DNA from: Hymenobacter negativus | Lineage (GTDB): Bacteria > Bacteroidota > Bacteroidia > Cytophagales > Hymenobacteraceae | Direction: 5' to 3' | DNA: 64,000 nucleotides | NCBI RefSeq assembly: GCF_017571495.1 | Contig: NZ_JAGETZ010000005.1 | Coordinates: 372,001-436,000 of the forward strand | Part shown: in pieces, positions 17,807-25,930 of the stretch | How positions within the stretch are numbered: position 1 is the stretch's first letter | How the letters are laid out: each line of letters begins with the position of its first letter | The notes under the pieces: model-generated | What the model was told of the DNA's origin: nothing | Seen by the model: only the letters and a program-made list of their open reading frames with translations | The model's database searches: none | Made by a program: the position numbers and the translations under genes

Positions 17807-17940
17807 CCCCCTCTCCCGCAGAGAGGGGGAACTAGCTCTAGAAATAAATACAGTGACAATGAGTGTCAAATTCCTGTTTCAAAAACTAAAAAATATAGCT
17901 GGTTCCTCCTCTCCGCGGGAGAGGGGACTAGGGGGTGAGG
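17794..17940. repeat. Class A repeat spanning two gene ends (A4)
   Basis: Left arm CCTCACCCCCTAGCCCCCTC includes the TAG stop of the GH95 gene. The right arm GAGAGGGGACTAGGGGGTGAGG is read in frame as part of the signal-peptide N-region of the next gene. The two arms are separated by about 85 bp of A/T-rich sequence that contains the start codons of the GH2 gene. Confidence 0.85.
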
Positions 17941-20900
17941 TTGCTCGTCAGGCGGTAAGAATCCTGCTGTTCTTGCTCTCATTCACCGCCCGCGCCCAAA
18001 CCCGTACCACCATCCCCCTGCTGGAAAACTGGCGCACCGCTGCCGACGATAAAAACCAGCAGGCCCACCCCAACTTCGAGCGCCCCGATTTCAACGACCA
18101 GGCTTGGCAAACCGTGGCCGTGCCCCACAACTGGGACGCCTACGAAGGCTACCGCCGCCAGCGTCACGGCAACCGCCACGGCTACGCCTGGTACCGCAAA
18201 ACCTTTCCGTCGCCGGCCACCGCGAAAGACGCCCGCAGCTTCCTGTTCTTTGAAGGTGTGGGCTCCTACGCCACGGTGTGGCTGAACGGCCAAAAGGTGG
18301 GCTACCATGCCGGTGGCCGTACTACTTTCACCCTAGACGTAACCACCACCCTGCGCCCCGCCAGCCAGCCCAACGTGCTGGCCGTGCGCGCCGACCATCC
18401 CGCCAATATTCAGGATTTGCCCTGGGTATGCGGCGGCTGCTCCGAAGAGCGCGGCTTCTCGGAGGGCTCGCAGCCGATGGGCATTTTCCGGCCGGTGTCG
18501 CTGGTAGTCACCAGCCCGGTGCGGGTCGAGCCGTTCGGCGTCCACGTCTGGGCCGATTCTACGGTGTCGGCCCAGGCGGCACAGTTACGAGCTGACACTG
18601 AACTAAAAAACTACGGGACCAGGGCGCAAACCCTCACCGTCAGCAGTCGGCTGCTGGACCGGCAGGGGAGGAGCGTGGCCGAAATCAGCACAAAGCAGAA
18701 GCTGGCGGCCGGGGCCAGCGCGCAGCTTCACCAGCAACTGCCGGTGCTGAAGCAGCCGCACCTATGGTCGTTGGCCGACCCATATTTATATCGGCTGGTT
18801 ACTAAAGTCAGCGCCAAGAACAACCTGCTCGATGAGGTAGAAACACCCTACGGCATTCGCTGGGTGAGTTGGCCGATTGGGCGTGCCGCCGCAGCCGGGC
18901 AGAAGCAGTTTTTGCTGAACGGGCAGCCGGTTTTCATCAATGGCATTGCTGAATATGAGCACTTGCTGGGCCAAAGCCACGCCTTCACGCCGGAGCAGAT
19001 TCGCACCCGCGTGCAAATGATAAAAGCCACCGGTTTCAACGCCTTCCGCGATGCCCACCAGCCGCATAACCTGCGTTACCAGGCCAACTGGGATTCGCTG
19101 GGGCTATTGTGGTGGCCGCAACTGGCCGCGCACGTGTGGTACGACACGCCCACGTTCCGCCAGAACTTCAAAACCCTGCTCACCGACTGGGTAAAGGAGC
19201 GCCGCAATAGCCCCTCGGTAGTACTCTGGGGACTTGAGAACGAAAGCACCCTGCCCGCCGACTTCGCCCGCGAGTGCAGCGCCCTCATCCGCCAGCTCGA
19301 CCCCACGGCCTCCCGCGAACGCAAAATTACGACCTGTAACGGTGGCCAGGGCACCGATTGGGACGTGCCCCAGAACTGGACCGGCACCTACGGCGGCGAC
19401 CCCAACCAGTACGGCGCCGATGTGGCCCGTCAAGTCCTCATCGGCGAATACGGCGCCTGGCGCACCCTCGACTTGCACCAGTCCGGCCCGCCCGCCTTCA
19501 ACAACGGTCCTTTCAGCGAAGACCGGTTTGCCCAGTTGATGGAGCTGAAAGTGCGCCTCGCCGAAGCTGCCAAGGACCAAACCGCCGGCCACTTCTTTTG
19601 GCTGCTGACCTCACACGACAACCCCGGCCGGGTGCAGGGCGGCGAAGGCCAGCGCGAACTCGACCGCATTGGCCCCGTCAACTACAAGGGCTTGCTCACG
19701 CCCTGGGAGGAGCCAACGGATGCCTTCTACATGTTCCGGGCCAACTACGCGCCCAAAGACAAGGAGCCGATGGTGTACCTCGCCTCACACACCTGGCCCG
19801 ACCGCTGGCGCACGCTTGGCCGTCAGGACAGCATCACGGTTTATTCCAACTGCGATGAAGTGGAGCTTTTCAATGACGTAAATGCCGCCTCGTTGGGCCG
19901 CAAAACCCGCCCGGCGGGCATTGGCACCCATTTCCAGTGGGATGGCGTCGACATCAAATACAACGTGCTCTATGCCGTGGGCTATGTGGCTGGCAAAGCC
20001 GTGGCGAAGGATTACATTGTGTTGCACCACCTGCCCAAAGCACCGAATTTCGACCAGTTCCTTGCCGATGCTCAGCCCCTCACCCAACCGCAGCCGGGCC
20101 TGAACTACCTATACCGCGTGAACTGCGGCGGCCCTGCCTACCAGGACCAAAACGGCAGCACCTGGCAGGCCGACCAGCCCCGCACCGGCCCCCAAACCTG
20201 GGGTTCGGAGTCTTGGACGCAGGACTTCCCCGGCATCACGCCCTTCTTCGCCAGCCAGCGCCGCACCCACGACCCCATCCGCGGCACCCGCGACTGGCCG
20301 TTGTTCGAGAACTTCCGCTACGGCCGCGAGAAACTGCGCTACGCCTTCCCCGTGCCCAATGGCGAGTATTCGGTGGAGCTGTATTTCACGGAGCCTTGGC
20401 TGGGCACCGGCGGCGGGCTGGATTGCACTGGCTGGCGCCTGTTCGACGTGGCCGTTAACCAGGAAACGGTGCTGAAAAACCTCGACATCTGGAAGGAAGC
20501 CGGCCACGACCAAGCCCTGAAAAAGACCGTGAAAGTCCGCGTGACCGACGGCCAGCTCGTTATCTCCTTCCCGCACGTCGCTTCCGGCCAAGCCCTGATT
20601 TCTGCCATTGCAATTGCCACCGCCGATGCCAGCGCCCAGCCGGCCCCGTCTCCGCAGTCCGTCATCGGCAACCTGAAAATCAGCAACCAGGCCCAGGCCG
20701 CGCAATGGTCGGCCCAAACCTGGCTCGACACGGGTAGCCAGAGCTTCAGCGACGCGCCGGCCACTTTCAGTGCCTTACCTTCCGCCCTCTACGGGGCCGA
20801 ATGGCTGCGCGGACCCAGCAAGCCTGGGGCTGCCGGTGGCGCATTCAGCGTTAGCACCGCTGCCGATGTGTACGTTGCTCTTGATGTCAAACAGACCACT

Positions 20901-21482
20901 CGCCCAACCTGGCTCAAGGATTACGAGGATACCAAAACGACCCTCGAAACCAATGGTCCAGCCACCAGCACTTTCCACCTGTATCGCAAGCGCTTCCCGG
21001 CCAATGCTTCCGTTGCATTCGGCTCCAGCAGCAGCCCCTACGTCGTGGCTGTGAACCGCGCCAGCACCATCGAGCCGGCTTACGACCTCAAGCCCACTAC
21101 CGGCTACAAACCCGCCACTGCGCGCCTCAGCGGTCCCGGCCTTGTGAGGGAACCCGTCAACACCAAGGAAAGTATCACCTTCAAAGAGCCCACCGGCAAC
21201 GCCATCGAGTGGACCATCCAGACGGGCGTGGCCGATACCTATTCGCTCACGTTTCGGTACGCCAATCAAGGCACCCAGCCGCTCACCGCCCTGTTCACCC
21301 TGGCCCTGGCCGATGGTACCGTCCTCAAAACCGAAACCGTTGAACTGGCGCCCTCCAAGCCCGGCAAGTGGAACTACCTCACCACCTCCACCGGCGGCAT
21401 GATAAATGCGGGCAGCTACCGCGTCAAGCTCGCGGGTACAGCCGCCGCTGGGCTGAGCGTTTCCGGGCTGGATGTGCAGTAG
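17859..21482 (+). CDS. Secreted GH2-family glycosidase with malectin and C-terminal CBM-like domains
   Basis: About 1207 residues. The order is: jelly roll (residues about 60-210), Ig-like domain, TIM barrel with GLENE (acid/base E462) and LIGEYG (nucleophile E530), a second Ig-like domain, a malectin domain (YRVNCGGPAYQDQNG to about residue 925, with YSVELYFTEPW), and a C-terminal CBM35/6-like beta-sandwich (TFRYANQGTQPLTA). This is the layout of Bacteroidota GH2 beta-galactosidases. The signal peptide hydrophobic core is ILLFLLSFTARA, but the 30-residue N-region before it includes SSPRERGLGGEVARQ, encoded by repeat A4. Starts: ATG at 17859 preferred, GTG at 17853 possible. No start codon lies between the repeat and the hydrophobic core. 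Confidence 0.88.
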   Translation: MSVKFLFQKLKNIAGSSSPRERGLGGEVARQAVRILLFLLSFTARAQTRTTIPLLENWRTAADDKNQQAHPNFERPDFNDQAWQTVAVPHNWDAYEGYRRQRHGNRHGYAWYRKTFPSPATAKDARSFLFFEGVGSYATVWLNGQKVGYHAGGRTTFTLDVTTTLRPASQPNVLAVRADHPANIQDLPWVCGGCSEERGFSEGSQPMGIFRPVSLVVTSPVRVEPFGVHVWADSTVSAQAAQLRADTELKNYGTRAQTLTVSSRLLDRQGRSVAEISTKQKLAAGASAQLHQQLPVLKQPHLWSLADPYLYRLVTKVSAKNNLLDEVETPYGIRWVSWPIGRAAAAGQKQFLLNGQPVFINGIAEYEHLLGQSHAFTPEQIRTRVQMIKATGFNAFRDAHQPHNLRYQANWDSLGLLWWPQLAAHVWYDTPTFRQNFKTLLTDWVKERRNSPSVVLWGLENESTLPADFARECSALIRQLDPTASRERKITTCNGGQGTDWDVPQNWTGTYGGDPNQYGADVARQVLIGEYGAWRTLDLHQSGPPAFNNGPFSEDRFAQLMELKVRLAEAAKDQTAGHFFWLLTSHDNPGRVQGGEGQRELDRIGPVNYKGLLTPWEEPTDAFYMFRANYAPKDKEPMVYLASHTWPDRWRTLGRQDSITVYSNCDEVELFNDVNAASLGRKTRPAGIGTHFQWDGVDIKYNVLYAVGYVAGKAVAKDYIVLHHLPKAPNFDQFLADAQPLTQPQPGLNYLYRVNCGGPAYQDQNGSTWQADQPRTGPQTWGSESWTQDFPGITPFFASQRRTHDPIRGTRDWPLFENFRYGREKLRYAFPVPNGEYSVELYFTEPWLGTGGGLDCTGWRLFDVAVNQETVLKNLDIWKEAGHDQALKKTVKVRVTDGQLVISFPHVASGQALISAIAIATADASAQPAPSPQSVIGNLKISNQAQAAQWSAQTWLDTGSQSFSDAPATFSALPSALYGAEWLRGPSKPGAAGGAFSVSTAADVYVALDVKQTTRPTWLKDYEDTKTTLETNGPATSTFHLYRKRFPANASVAFGSSSSPYVVAVNRASTIEPAYDLKPTTGYKPATARLSGPGLVREPVNTKESITFKEPTGNAIEWTIQTGVADTYSLTFRYANQGTQPLTALFTLALADGTVLKTETVELAPSKPGKWNYLTTSTGGMINAGSYRVKLAGTAAAGLSVSGLDVQ

Positions 21483-21488
21483 GCGAGA

Positions 21489-21590
21489 CCTCACCCCCGG
21501 CCCCTTTCCCGCGGAGAGGGGAGCCTGACGATTGCAGACGGTCGCACCGCCGTGGCTCCCCTCTCCGCGGGAGAGGGGCCGGGGGTGAGG
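21489..21590. repeat. Class A palindromic repeat (A5)
   Basis: Class A arms with the loop GAGCCTGACGATTGCAGAC, which is shared with A8 (and in inverted form with A1). It lies between the GH2 gene and the symporter gene. Confidence 0.9.
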
Positions 21591-21722
21591 TCCTGCGCTA
21601 AGATGTTACAATAGGAAGCTAACAAGCTACACGGCCTCCGCTGGCGCTACTGGTAAATTTGCTATCAGTACCACGAGCACCATTTCTGGCTCAATGTCGC
21701 GGCAATTTGGTAATATGGCCTC

Positions 21723-23321
21723 ATGAGCAATTTGCGAGTTCTTGACCTTGTTATCATCGCGCTGTATCTGGCCGCCATGATTGCCGTGGGCGCCTGGTTT
21801 GCCCGAAAAAACGACAGCGCTGAGCAGTATTCCAGCGCCTCCGGAATGATTCCCGGCTGGGCCATCGGCATGTCCATTTATGCTACATTCCTGAGTAGCA
21901 ACACCTTTCTGGGCGTGCCGGGCAAGGCCTTTGGCACCAACTGGAATGCCTTTGTTTTCAGTATTTCGATGCCGCTGGCGGCGTGGGTAGCTACGCGCTA
22001 CTTTGTGCCGTTCTACCGCAGCACCGGCGAAATATCGGCCTATACACACCTTGAGCACCGTTTTGGGAGCTGGGCTCGGACTTACGCGGTAGCCTGCTTC
22101 CTGCTCACCCAACTGGCCCGTATTGGGTCCATCTTCTTCGGCATTGCCCTGACCTTGCAGGCCCTCACCGGCTTCTCGATGGAGCTGATTATGCTCGTCA
22201 CCGGTAGCTGCATCATCGTGTACACTGTGCTGGGCGGTATTGAGGCCGTCATCTGGACGGAGGTGGTGCAGGGCGTGGTGAAGACCTTCGGCGCCCTGCT
22301 CATTCTGTACCTGATTGTGACCAACATGCCGGGCGGCTTCTCCAAAATTGTGGCCATCGGCGAGCATCAGCACAAGTTCAGCCTCGGCGGTTTCTCACCC
22401 GATTTCACGCAGTCCACCTTCTGGGTGGTGCTGCTCTACGGCTTCTTCATCAACCTCAATAACTTTGGGGTCGACCAGAACTACGTGCAGCGCTACCACA
22501 CCGCTACCTCGGCTAAGCAGGCCGCCAAGTCCATCTGGCTCTGCGTGTTGATTTACGTGCCGGCTTCGCTGCTGTTCTTCATCATAGGCTCGGCGCTGTT
22601 TGCCTACTACCAGGTCCACCCCGAGCTGATTGAGGCCGTGAAGCTGAAAGTGGCCGCCGAAAAGTTGCCCCTTACCGCCACTGCGAGCCAGATTGCGCAG
22701 GCCGCCGCCGCCCTGCAGCCCGCCGACTACGGCGACAAGGTGATGCCGCACTTCATGGTGACCAAAATCCCGCCTGGCTTCGTTGGCCTTATCGTTTCGG
22801 CCATCCTGTCAGCGGCCATGAGCACCATCAGCTCGGGCATGAATGCCTCCGCTACGGTCTTCACTGTTGATATCTACGAACGGTATTTTCGGCCCAATCT
22901 GGGGGTGAAGCAAACCATGCGGATGCTGCACACTGGCACTGTGGTGGTGGGCCTGCTGGGCATGGGCGTGGGCATTGCCATGATTGGCGTGAAAAGCGTG
23001 CTCGACGTGTGGTGGCAGCTGTCGGGGATTTTCGCCGCCGGTATGCTGGGCCTGTTCTTGCTCGGCATCATCAGCCGCCAGACGCGCAATGCTGAGGCTC
23101 TCACCGCCACCATCATCGGCGTGCTGGTCATCATCTGGCTCACGCTCTCGCCCAAGCTGCCCGAGGGCCTGGCCGGACTGCGCAACCCCTTGCACCAGAG
23201 CATGGTGATAGTAGTGGGCACGCTCACCATTTTCCTGCTGGGCCTGTTGCTCACGCGCCTCCGCCAACGCCGCGCTACGCCTGTCGCCTCCGAAGAAACT
23301 TTAACTCAGTCCGTCCACTAG
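21723..23321 (+). CDS. Sodium:solute symporter (SSS family)
   Basis: A 532-residue polytopic inner-membrane protein with about 13 predicted hydrophobic segments. It starts LRVLDLVIIALYLAAMIAVG and contains STFLGVPG, VLGGIEAVIWTEVVQGVVK, GVDQNYVQRYHTATSAKQAA (the SSS signature region) and ILSAAMSTISSGMNASATVF. It should couple sodium entry to sugar or sugar-acid import from periplasm to cytoplasm. It follows the GH2 gene and precedes an aldolase gene by 51 bp, so its cargo is probably a monosaccharide or uronic/keto-deoxy acid released by the locus; that is inference. Confidence 0.93.
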   Translation: MSNLRVLDLVIIALYLAAMIAVGAWFARKNDSAEQYSSASGMIPGWAIGMSIYATFLSSNTFLGVPGKAFGTNWNAFVFSISMPLAAWVATRYFVPFYRSTGEISAYTHLEHRFGSWARTYAVACFLLTQLARIGSIFFGIALTLQALTGFSMELIMLVTGSCIIVYTVLGGIEAVIWTEVVQGVVKTFGALLILYLIVTNMPGGFSKIVAIGEHQHKFSLGGFSPDFTQSTFWVVLLYGFFINLNNFGVDQNYVQRYHTATSAKQAAKSIWLCVLIYVPASLLFFIIGSALFAYYQVHPELIEAVKLKVAAEKLPLTATASQIAQAAAALQPADYGDKVMPHFMVTKIPPGFVGLIVSAILSAAMSTISSGMNASATVFTVDIYERYFRPNLGVKQTMRMLHTGTVVVGLLGMGVGIAMIGVKSVLDVWWQLSGIFAAGMLGLFLLGIISRQTRNAEALTATIIGVLVIIWLTLSPKLPEGLAGLRNPLHQSMVIVVGTLTIFLLGLLLTRLRQRRATPVASEETLTQSVH

Positions 23322-23372
23322 CCGGCCCACTTTTACAACCCCCGCGGCTCACCCGCCACAGCCCTTATCATT

Positions 23373-24299
23373 ATGAAAAACGCATCCAAGGGATTTATCC
23401 CCGTTATGCTCATGCCCTTCCAAAACGACGGGCAAATCGATTATCCAGCACTTACTGGACTGACAGAGATGTATTTAAAGTCCGGAGCGGCTGGGCTATT
23501 CGCCAATTGCCTCTCCAGTGAGATGTTTGAACTGAGCGCTGAAGAACGCCTGCAAAGCATCCATCACATTGTAGATGTGGTGGGCGGTGCGGTGCCCGTA
23601 GTCGCCACCGGCACCTTCGCCGGCCCCCTCAACGAGCAGGCCGATTTCGTGAAGCAAGTCTACGAAGCTGGGACCGAAGCTGTCATCGTCATCACCGGCC
23701 TACTGGCCGCGCAAGAGGAATCTGACGCCGTATTCAACGAGCGTTTCCACCGCCTTTTGGAGTGGACCAGCGGCGTGCCCCTGGGCTTCTACGAGTGCCC
23801 CGAGCCCTACAAGCGCGTGCTAACGGCCGAACAGCTGGGCCAGTTCGTGGCTACCGGCCGCGTTACTTACCACAAAGACACCTGCCTCGATATTGAGCAG
23901 ATTCGCGCCAAGCTGGCGGCCACCGAAGGCCACAAATTCGGCCTCTACGATGCCTACATGGGCCACGCTGTGGAGTCGCTGCGTGCCGGTGCGGCAGGCC
24001 TCTCCTGCATCCAGGGTAATTTCTTCCCCGAGCTTATCGTGTGGCTCTGCAAGAACTACGACAACGCCTCGCTGCAACACGAAGTAGCAGAGGTGCAGGA
24101 GTTTTTCATCAAAAACATGGGCGTGATGCACGATGTGTACCCGACCGTGGCCAAGTACTCCCTCAAGCAGCGCGGCGTGGATATTTCCACCTTCACGCGC
24201 CGCAAAGTGGGTAACTTCTCGGGTGAAGTCCGCGCAGGAGTTGAGGCACTGTACGGCGACTATAGCACCTTGAGCCGCAGCTTGGAACTGGTGGCATAA
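23373..24299 (+). CDS. DapA/NanA-family class I aldolase
   Basis: A 308-residue protein of the dihydrodipicolinate synthase/N-acetylneuraminate lyase family, without a signal peptide. The Schiff-base lysine is K168 (TYHKDTC) and the family Tyr is Y140 (FYECPEPYKR). The usual GTTGE loop is replaced by ANCLSSEMFELS, so it is not a standard lysine-pathway DapA. Family members cleave 2-keto-3-deoxy acids or related substrates. In this context 2-keto-3-deoxy galactonate or rhamnonate, Kdo or Dha are candidates. It sits after the symporter gene, and the pair probably form a transport-catabolism unit. Confidence 0.85.
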   Translation: MKNASKGFIPVMLMPFQNDGQIDYPALTGLTEMYLKSGAAGLFANCLSSEMFELSAEERLQSIHHIVDVVGGAVPVVATGTFAGPLNEQADFVKQVYEAGTEAVIVITGLLAAQEESDAVFNERFHRLLEWTSGVPLGFYECPEPYKRVLTAEQLGQFVATGRVTYHKDTCLDIEQIRAKLAATEGHKFGLYDAYMGHAVESLRAGAAGLSCIQGNFFPELIVWLCKNYDNASLQHEVAEVQEFFIKNMGVMHDVYPTVAKYSLKQRGVDISTFTRRKVGNFSGEVRAGVEALYGDYSTLSRSLELVA

Positions 24300-24314
24300 C
24301 GCCCGCCACGTTCA

Positions 24315-24478
24315 CCTCACCCCCGGACGCCCTCTCCCAAAAAGAGGGGCACCAGCTTTGAGCAGTCAAAAACCAAAAAGAGCCTTTTGCTGATGCAAAA
24401 GGCTCTTTTGATATCTGGAGAATCGTTGTGACCAGACCGGTACCCCCCTCTTTTTGGGAGAGGGCGTCCGGGGTGAGG
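24315..24478. repeat. Class A repeat enclosing a terminator (A6)
   Basis: Arms CCTCACCCCCGGACGCCCTC and GAGGGCGTCCGGGGTGAGG pair around 125 bp. The inner arms CCCAAAAAGAGGGG and CCCCTCTTTTTGGG also pair. The loop holds a separate intrinsic terminator. The right end overlaps the stop codon of the convergent AraC-type gene. Confidence 0.88.
24375..24412. terminator. Bidirectional intrinsic terminator
   Basis: AAAAGAGCCTTTTGC, loop TGAT, GCAAAAGGCTCTTTT: a perfect 15-bp stem with A and T runs on both sides. It sits between the convergent aldolase and AraC-type genes and should stop transcription from either side. Confidence 0.9.
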
Positions 24479-25375
24479 TTACGCTGCCATCGCCAATTCC
24501 TTATGGCTGTGCAGGTACTTCTTCTTGTATTCCAGCGGCGTCATCTTGGTGATTTTCTTGAAGTGACGATAGAAATTCGATACGTTATTAAAGCCGCATT
24601 CGAAGCAGATAACTTCCGTGGGCAGCTTGTCCTCAATGAGCTGACGGCAGGCTTGGCTGATGCGAATTTCGATGAGGAAGTCGTAGTATGTCTTCTTCGT
24701 AATCAGCTTAAAATAACGGCAGAAGGAAGTGACGCTCAGGTTGCTGATGGAAGCAATTTCGTCCAGCGTGATTTCCTTTTTGTAGTTCGACAGCGTGTAG
24801 TTGCACACCTTGTTGATGCGCTGCACATCCGACTCGTTGCTCTGCTTGAAGGCGTGGTGCTCCGAGGCGATGGTTTTGGTTTCTGCCGTTTCGGAGAGGA
24901 TTTTCAGGATGGAGAGGAAGATGATGATACGGTCTAGGTCGGTGGCGTGCACGGCTTGGCGCATGAGAGGCGCCAGCTTGGCCTTGGCCTTGCCGGTAAT
25001 GAGCAGGCCGCTTTTGGCCTTCTCGAATAGCTTAGGAATGAGGTAGGCCTCGGGCAGGCCGAAAAGGTAGCGGCCCAGGCATTCGGGCAAAAACTGAATC
25101 ACAATCGCCTCCACTTCCTTCTCCGGGTTGCCCTGAAAGTACTCCTCGTTGCAGCGCCAGGTGTGGGGCAGGTTGGCGCCCAGTAGCACGATTTCGCCCG
25201 ACGAGAAATTGCTGATGTTGTCGCCCATCAGGCGCACGCCCTCGCCCTTAATAACGTAGTGCAGCTCCAATTCGGGGTGGTAATGCCACACGGTGCCAAA
25301 GTTTGGCTTTTGGTCGTGCCGCACGCTGAAAGAGCTTTGAGGAGCAACCGGGACTTTGTGGAAATGGGCTTTCAT
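24479..25375 (-). CDS. AraC-family transcriptional regulator
   Basis: A 298-residue protein with an N-terminal cupin sensor (HYHPELELHYVIKGEGVRLMG, SSGEIVLLGANLPHTW) and a C-terminal pair of helix-turn-helix motifs. These are ITLDEIASISNLSVTSFCRYF and PTEVICFECGFNNVSNFYRHFKKITKMTP (residues about 200-290). AraC regulators with this layout usually sense a small sugar and activate nearby genes. It lies between the two halves of the pectin locus, convergent with the aldolase gene and divergent from the isomerase-susCD operon, so it is the best candidate for the locus regulator. Motif site 4 lies about 150 bp upstream of its start, consistent with autoregulation. Confidence 0.92.
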   Translation of the reverse strand: MKAHFHKVPVAPQSSFSVRHDQKPNFGTVWHYHPELELHYVIKGEGVRLMGDNISNFSSGEIVLLGANLPHTWRCNEEYFQGNPEKEVEAIVIQFLPECLGRYLFGLPEAYLIPKLFEKAKSGLLITGKAKAKLAPLMRQAVHATDLDRIIIFLSILKILSETAETKTIASEHHAFKQSNESDVQRINKVCNYTLSNYKKEITLDEIASISNLSVTSFCRYFKLITKKTYYDFLIEIRISQACRQLIEDKLPTEVICFECGFNNVSNFYRHFKKITKMTPLEYKKKYLHSHKELAMAA

Positions 25376-25528
25376 GAGAAGGGGGAGTTTGGTGGGAATT
25401 GGAGGAGGTGCAGCAATTCGGGTGGGCCGAGCCGCTACAAAATCATGAAATCGTTTGGGGTAGAGGCAGAAGGTAAATCGATAAAGATGAGTTCAGCGTT
25501 AAAAAAGGGCCTCTGGCTTAGGCTTCTC

Positions 25529-25540
25529 TAGGATATTATC
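25529..25540 (-). promoter_or_regulatory. Shared upstream motif, site 4 (GATAATATCCTA)
   Basis: On the minus strand GATAATATCCTA, differing from site 1 by one base. It lies 153 bp before the AraC-type start codon. Confidence 0.5.
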
Positions 25541-25761
25541 CTGAGCTCTGAGAAGCTCAAAACTGGTCGAGAATGGATAAAATCAGTCAGTAAGTAGTCA
25601 CTAAGCTATAGCTCTCTAAAAACCGAACTCTCCTGTACTCGCCTGCTCAGGTCTCCTGGCGGGCTAAATGGCGTGATAATAGGCTGCTTTTGTTTGGTGC
25701 GACGTACTGATTTTGGCTTCAGAGCCTGAAAACGGCAGTGCGCGATGGGTTCCGGACCCAT

Positions 25762-25773
25762 GGTAACATCCTA
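25762..25773 (+). promoter_or_regulatory. Shared upstream motif, site 2 (GGTAACATCCTA)
   Basis: GGTAACATCCTA, 157 bp before the GTG start of the isomerase-like gene that heads the susCD operon. It agrees with site 1 at 11 of 12 positions. Confidence 0.5.
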
Positions 25774-25930
25774 CACTAAGTAGGCAAAAAAGCGGAGGCT
25801 TAGGGGGGAATATGCTAGCAAATTTGTCTAGCCAGTCATCCAAATTTTTTCTGCGGAATTCAGCGCGTTGGCCAGGATATCTAACCGTGGCCGCGGCAGA
25901 TTTCGCACTCACTTTTTCCCGTAGCAAGCT

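Larger units (their letters stand above)
25376..25930. other. Divergent intergenic region upstream of araC-type and isomerase genes
   Basis: 555 bp without a convincing gene. It contains motif site 4 (25529-25540), which is part of the 13-bp palindrome AGGATATTATCCT, and motif site 2 (25762-25773). A small hairpin, ATGGGT-TCCGG-ACCCAT (25745-25761), directly precedes site 2. The long minus-strand frame reaching in from the isomerase gene has no protein-like features. Confidence 0.6.
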
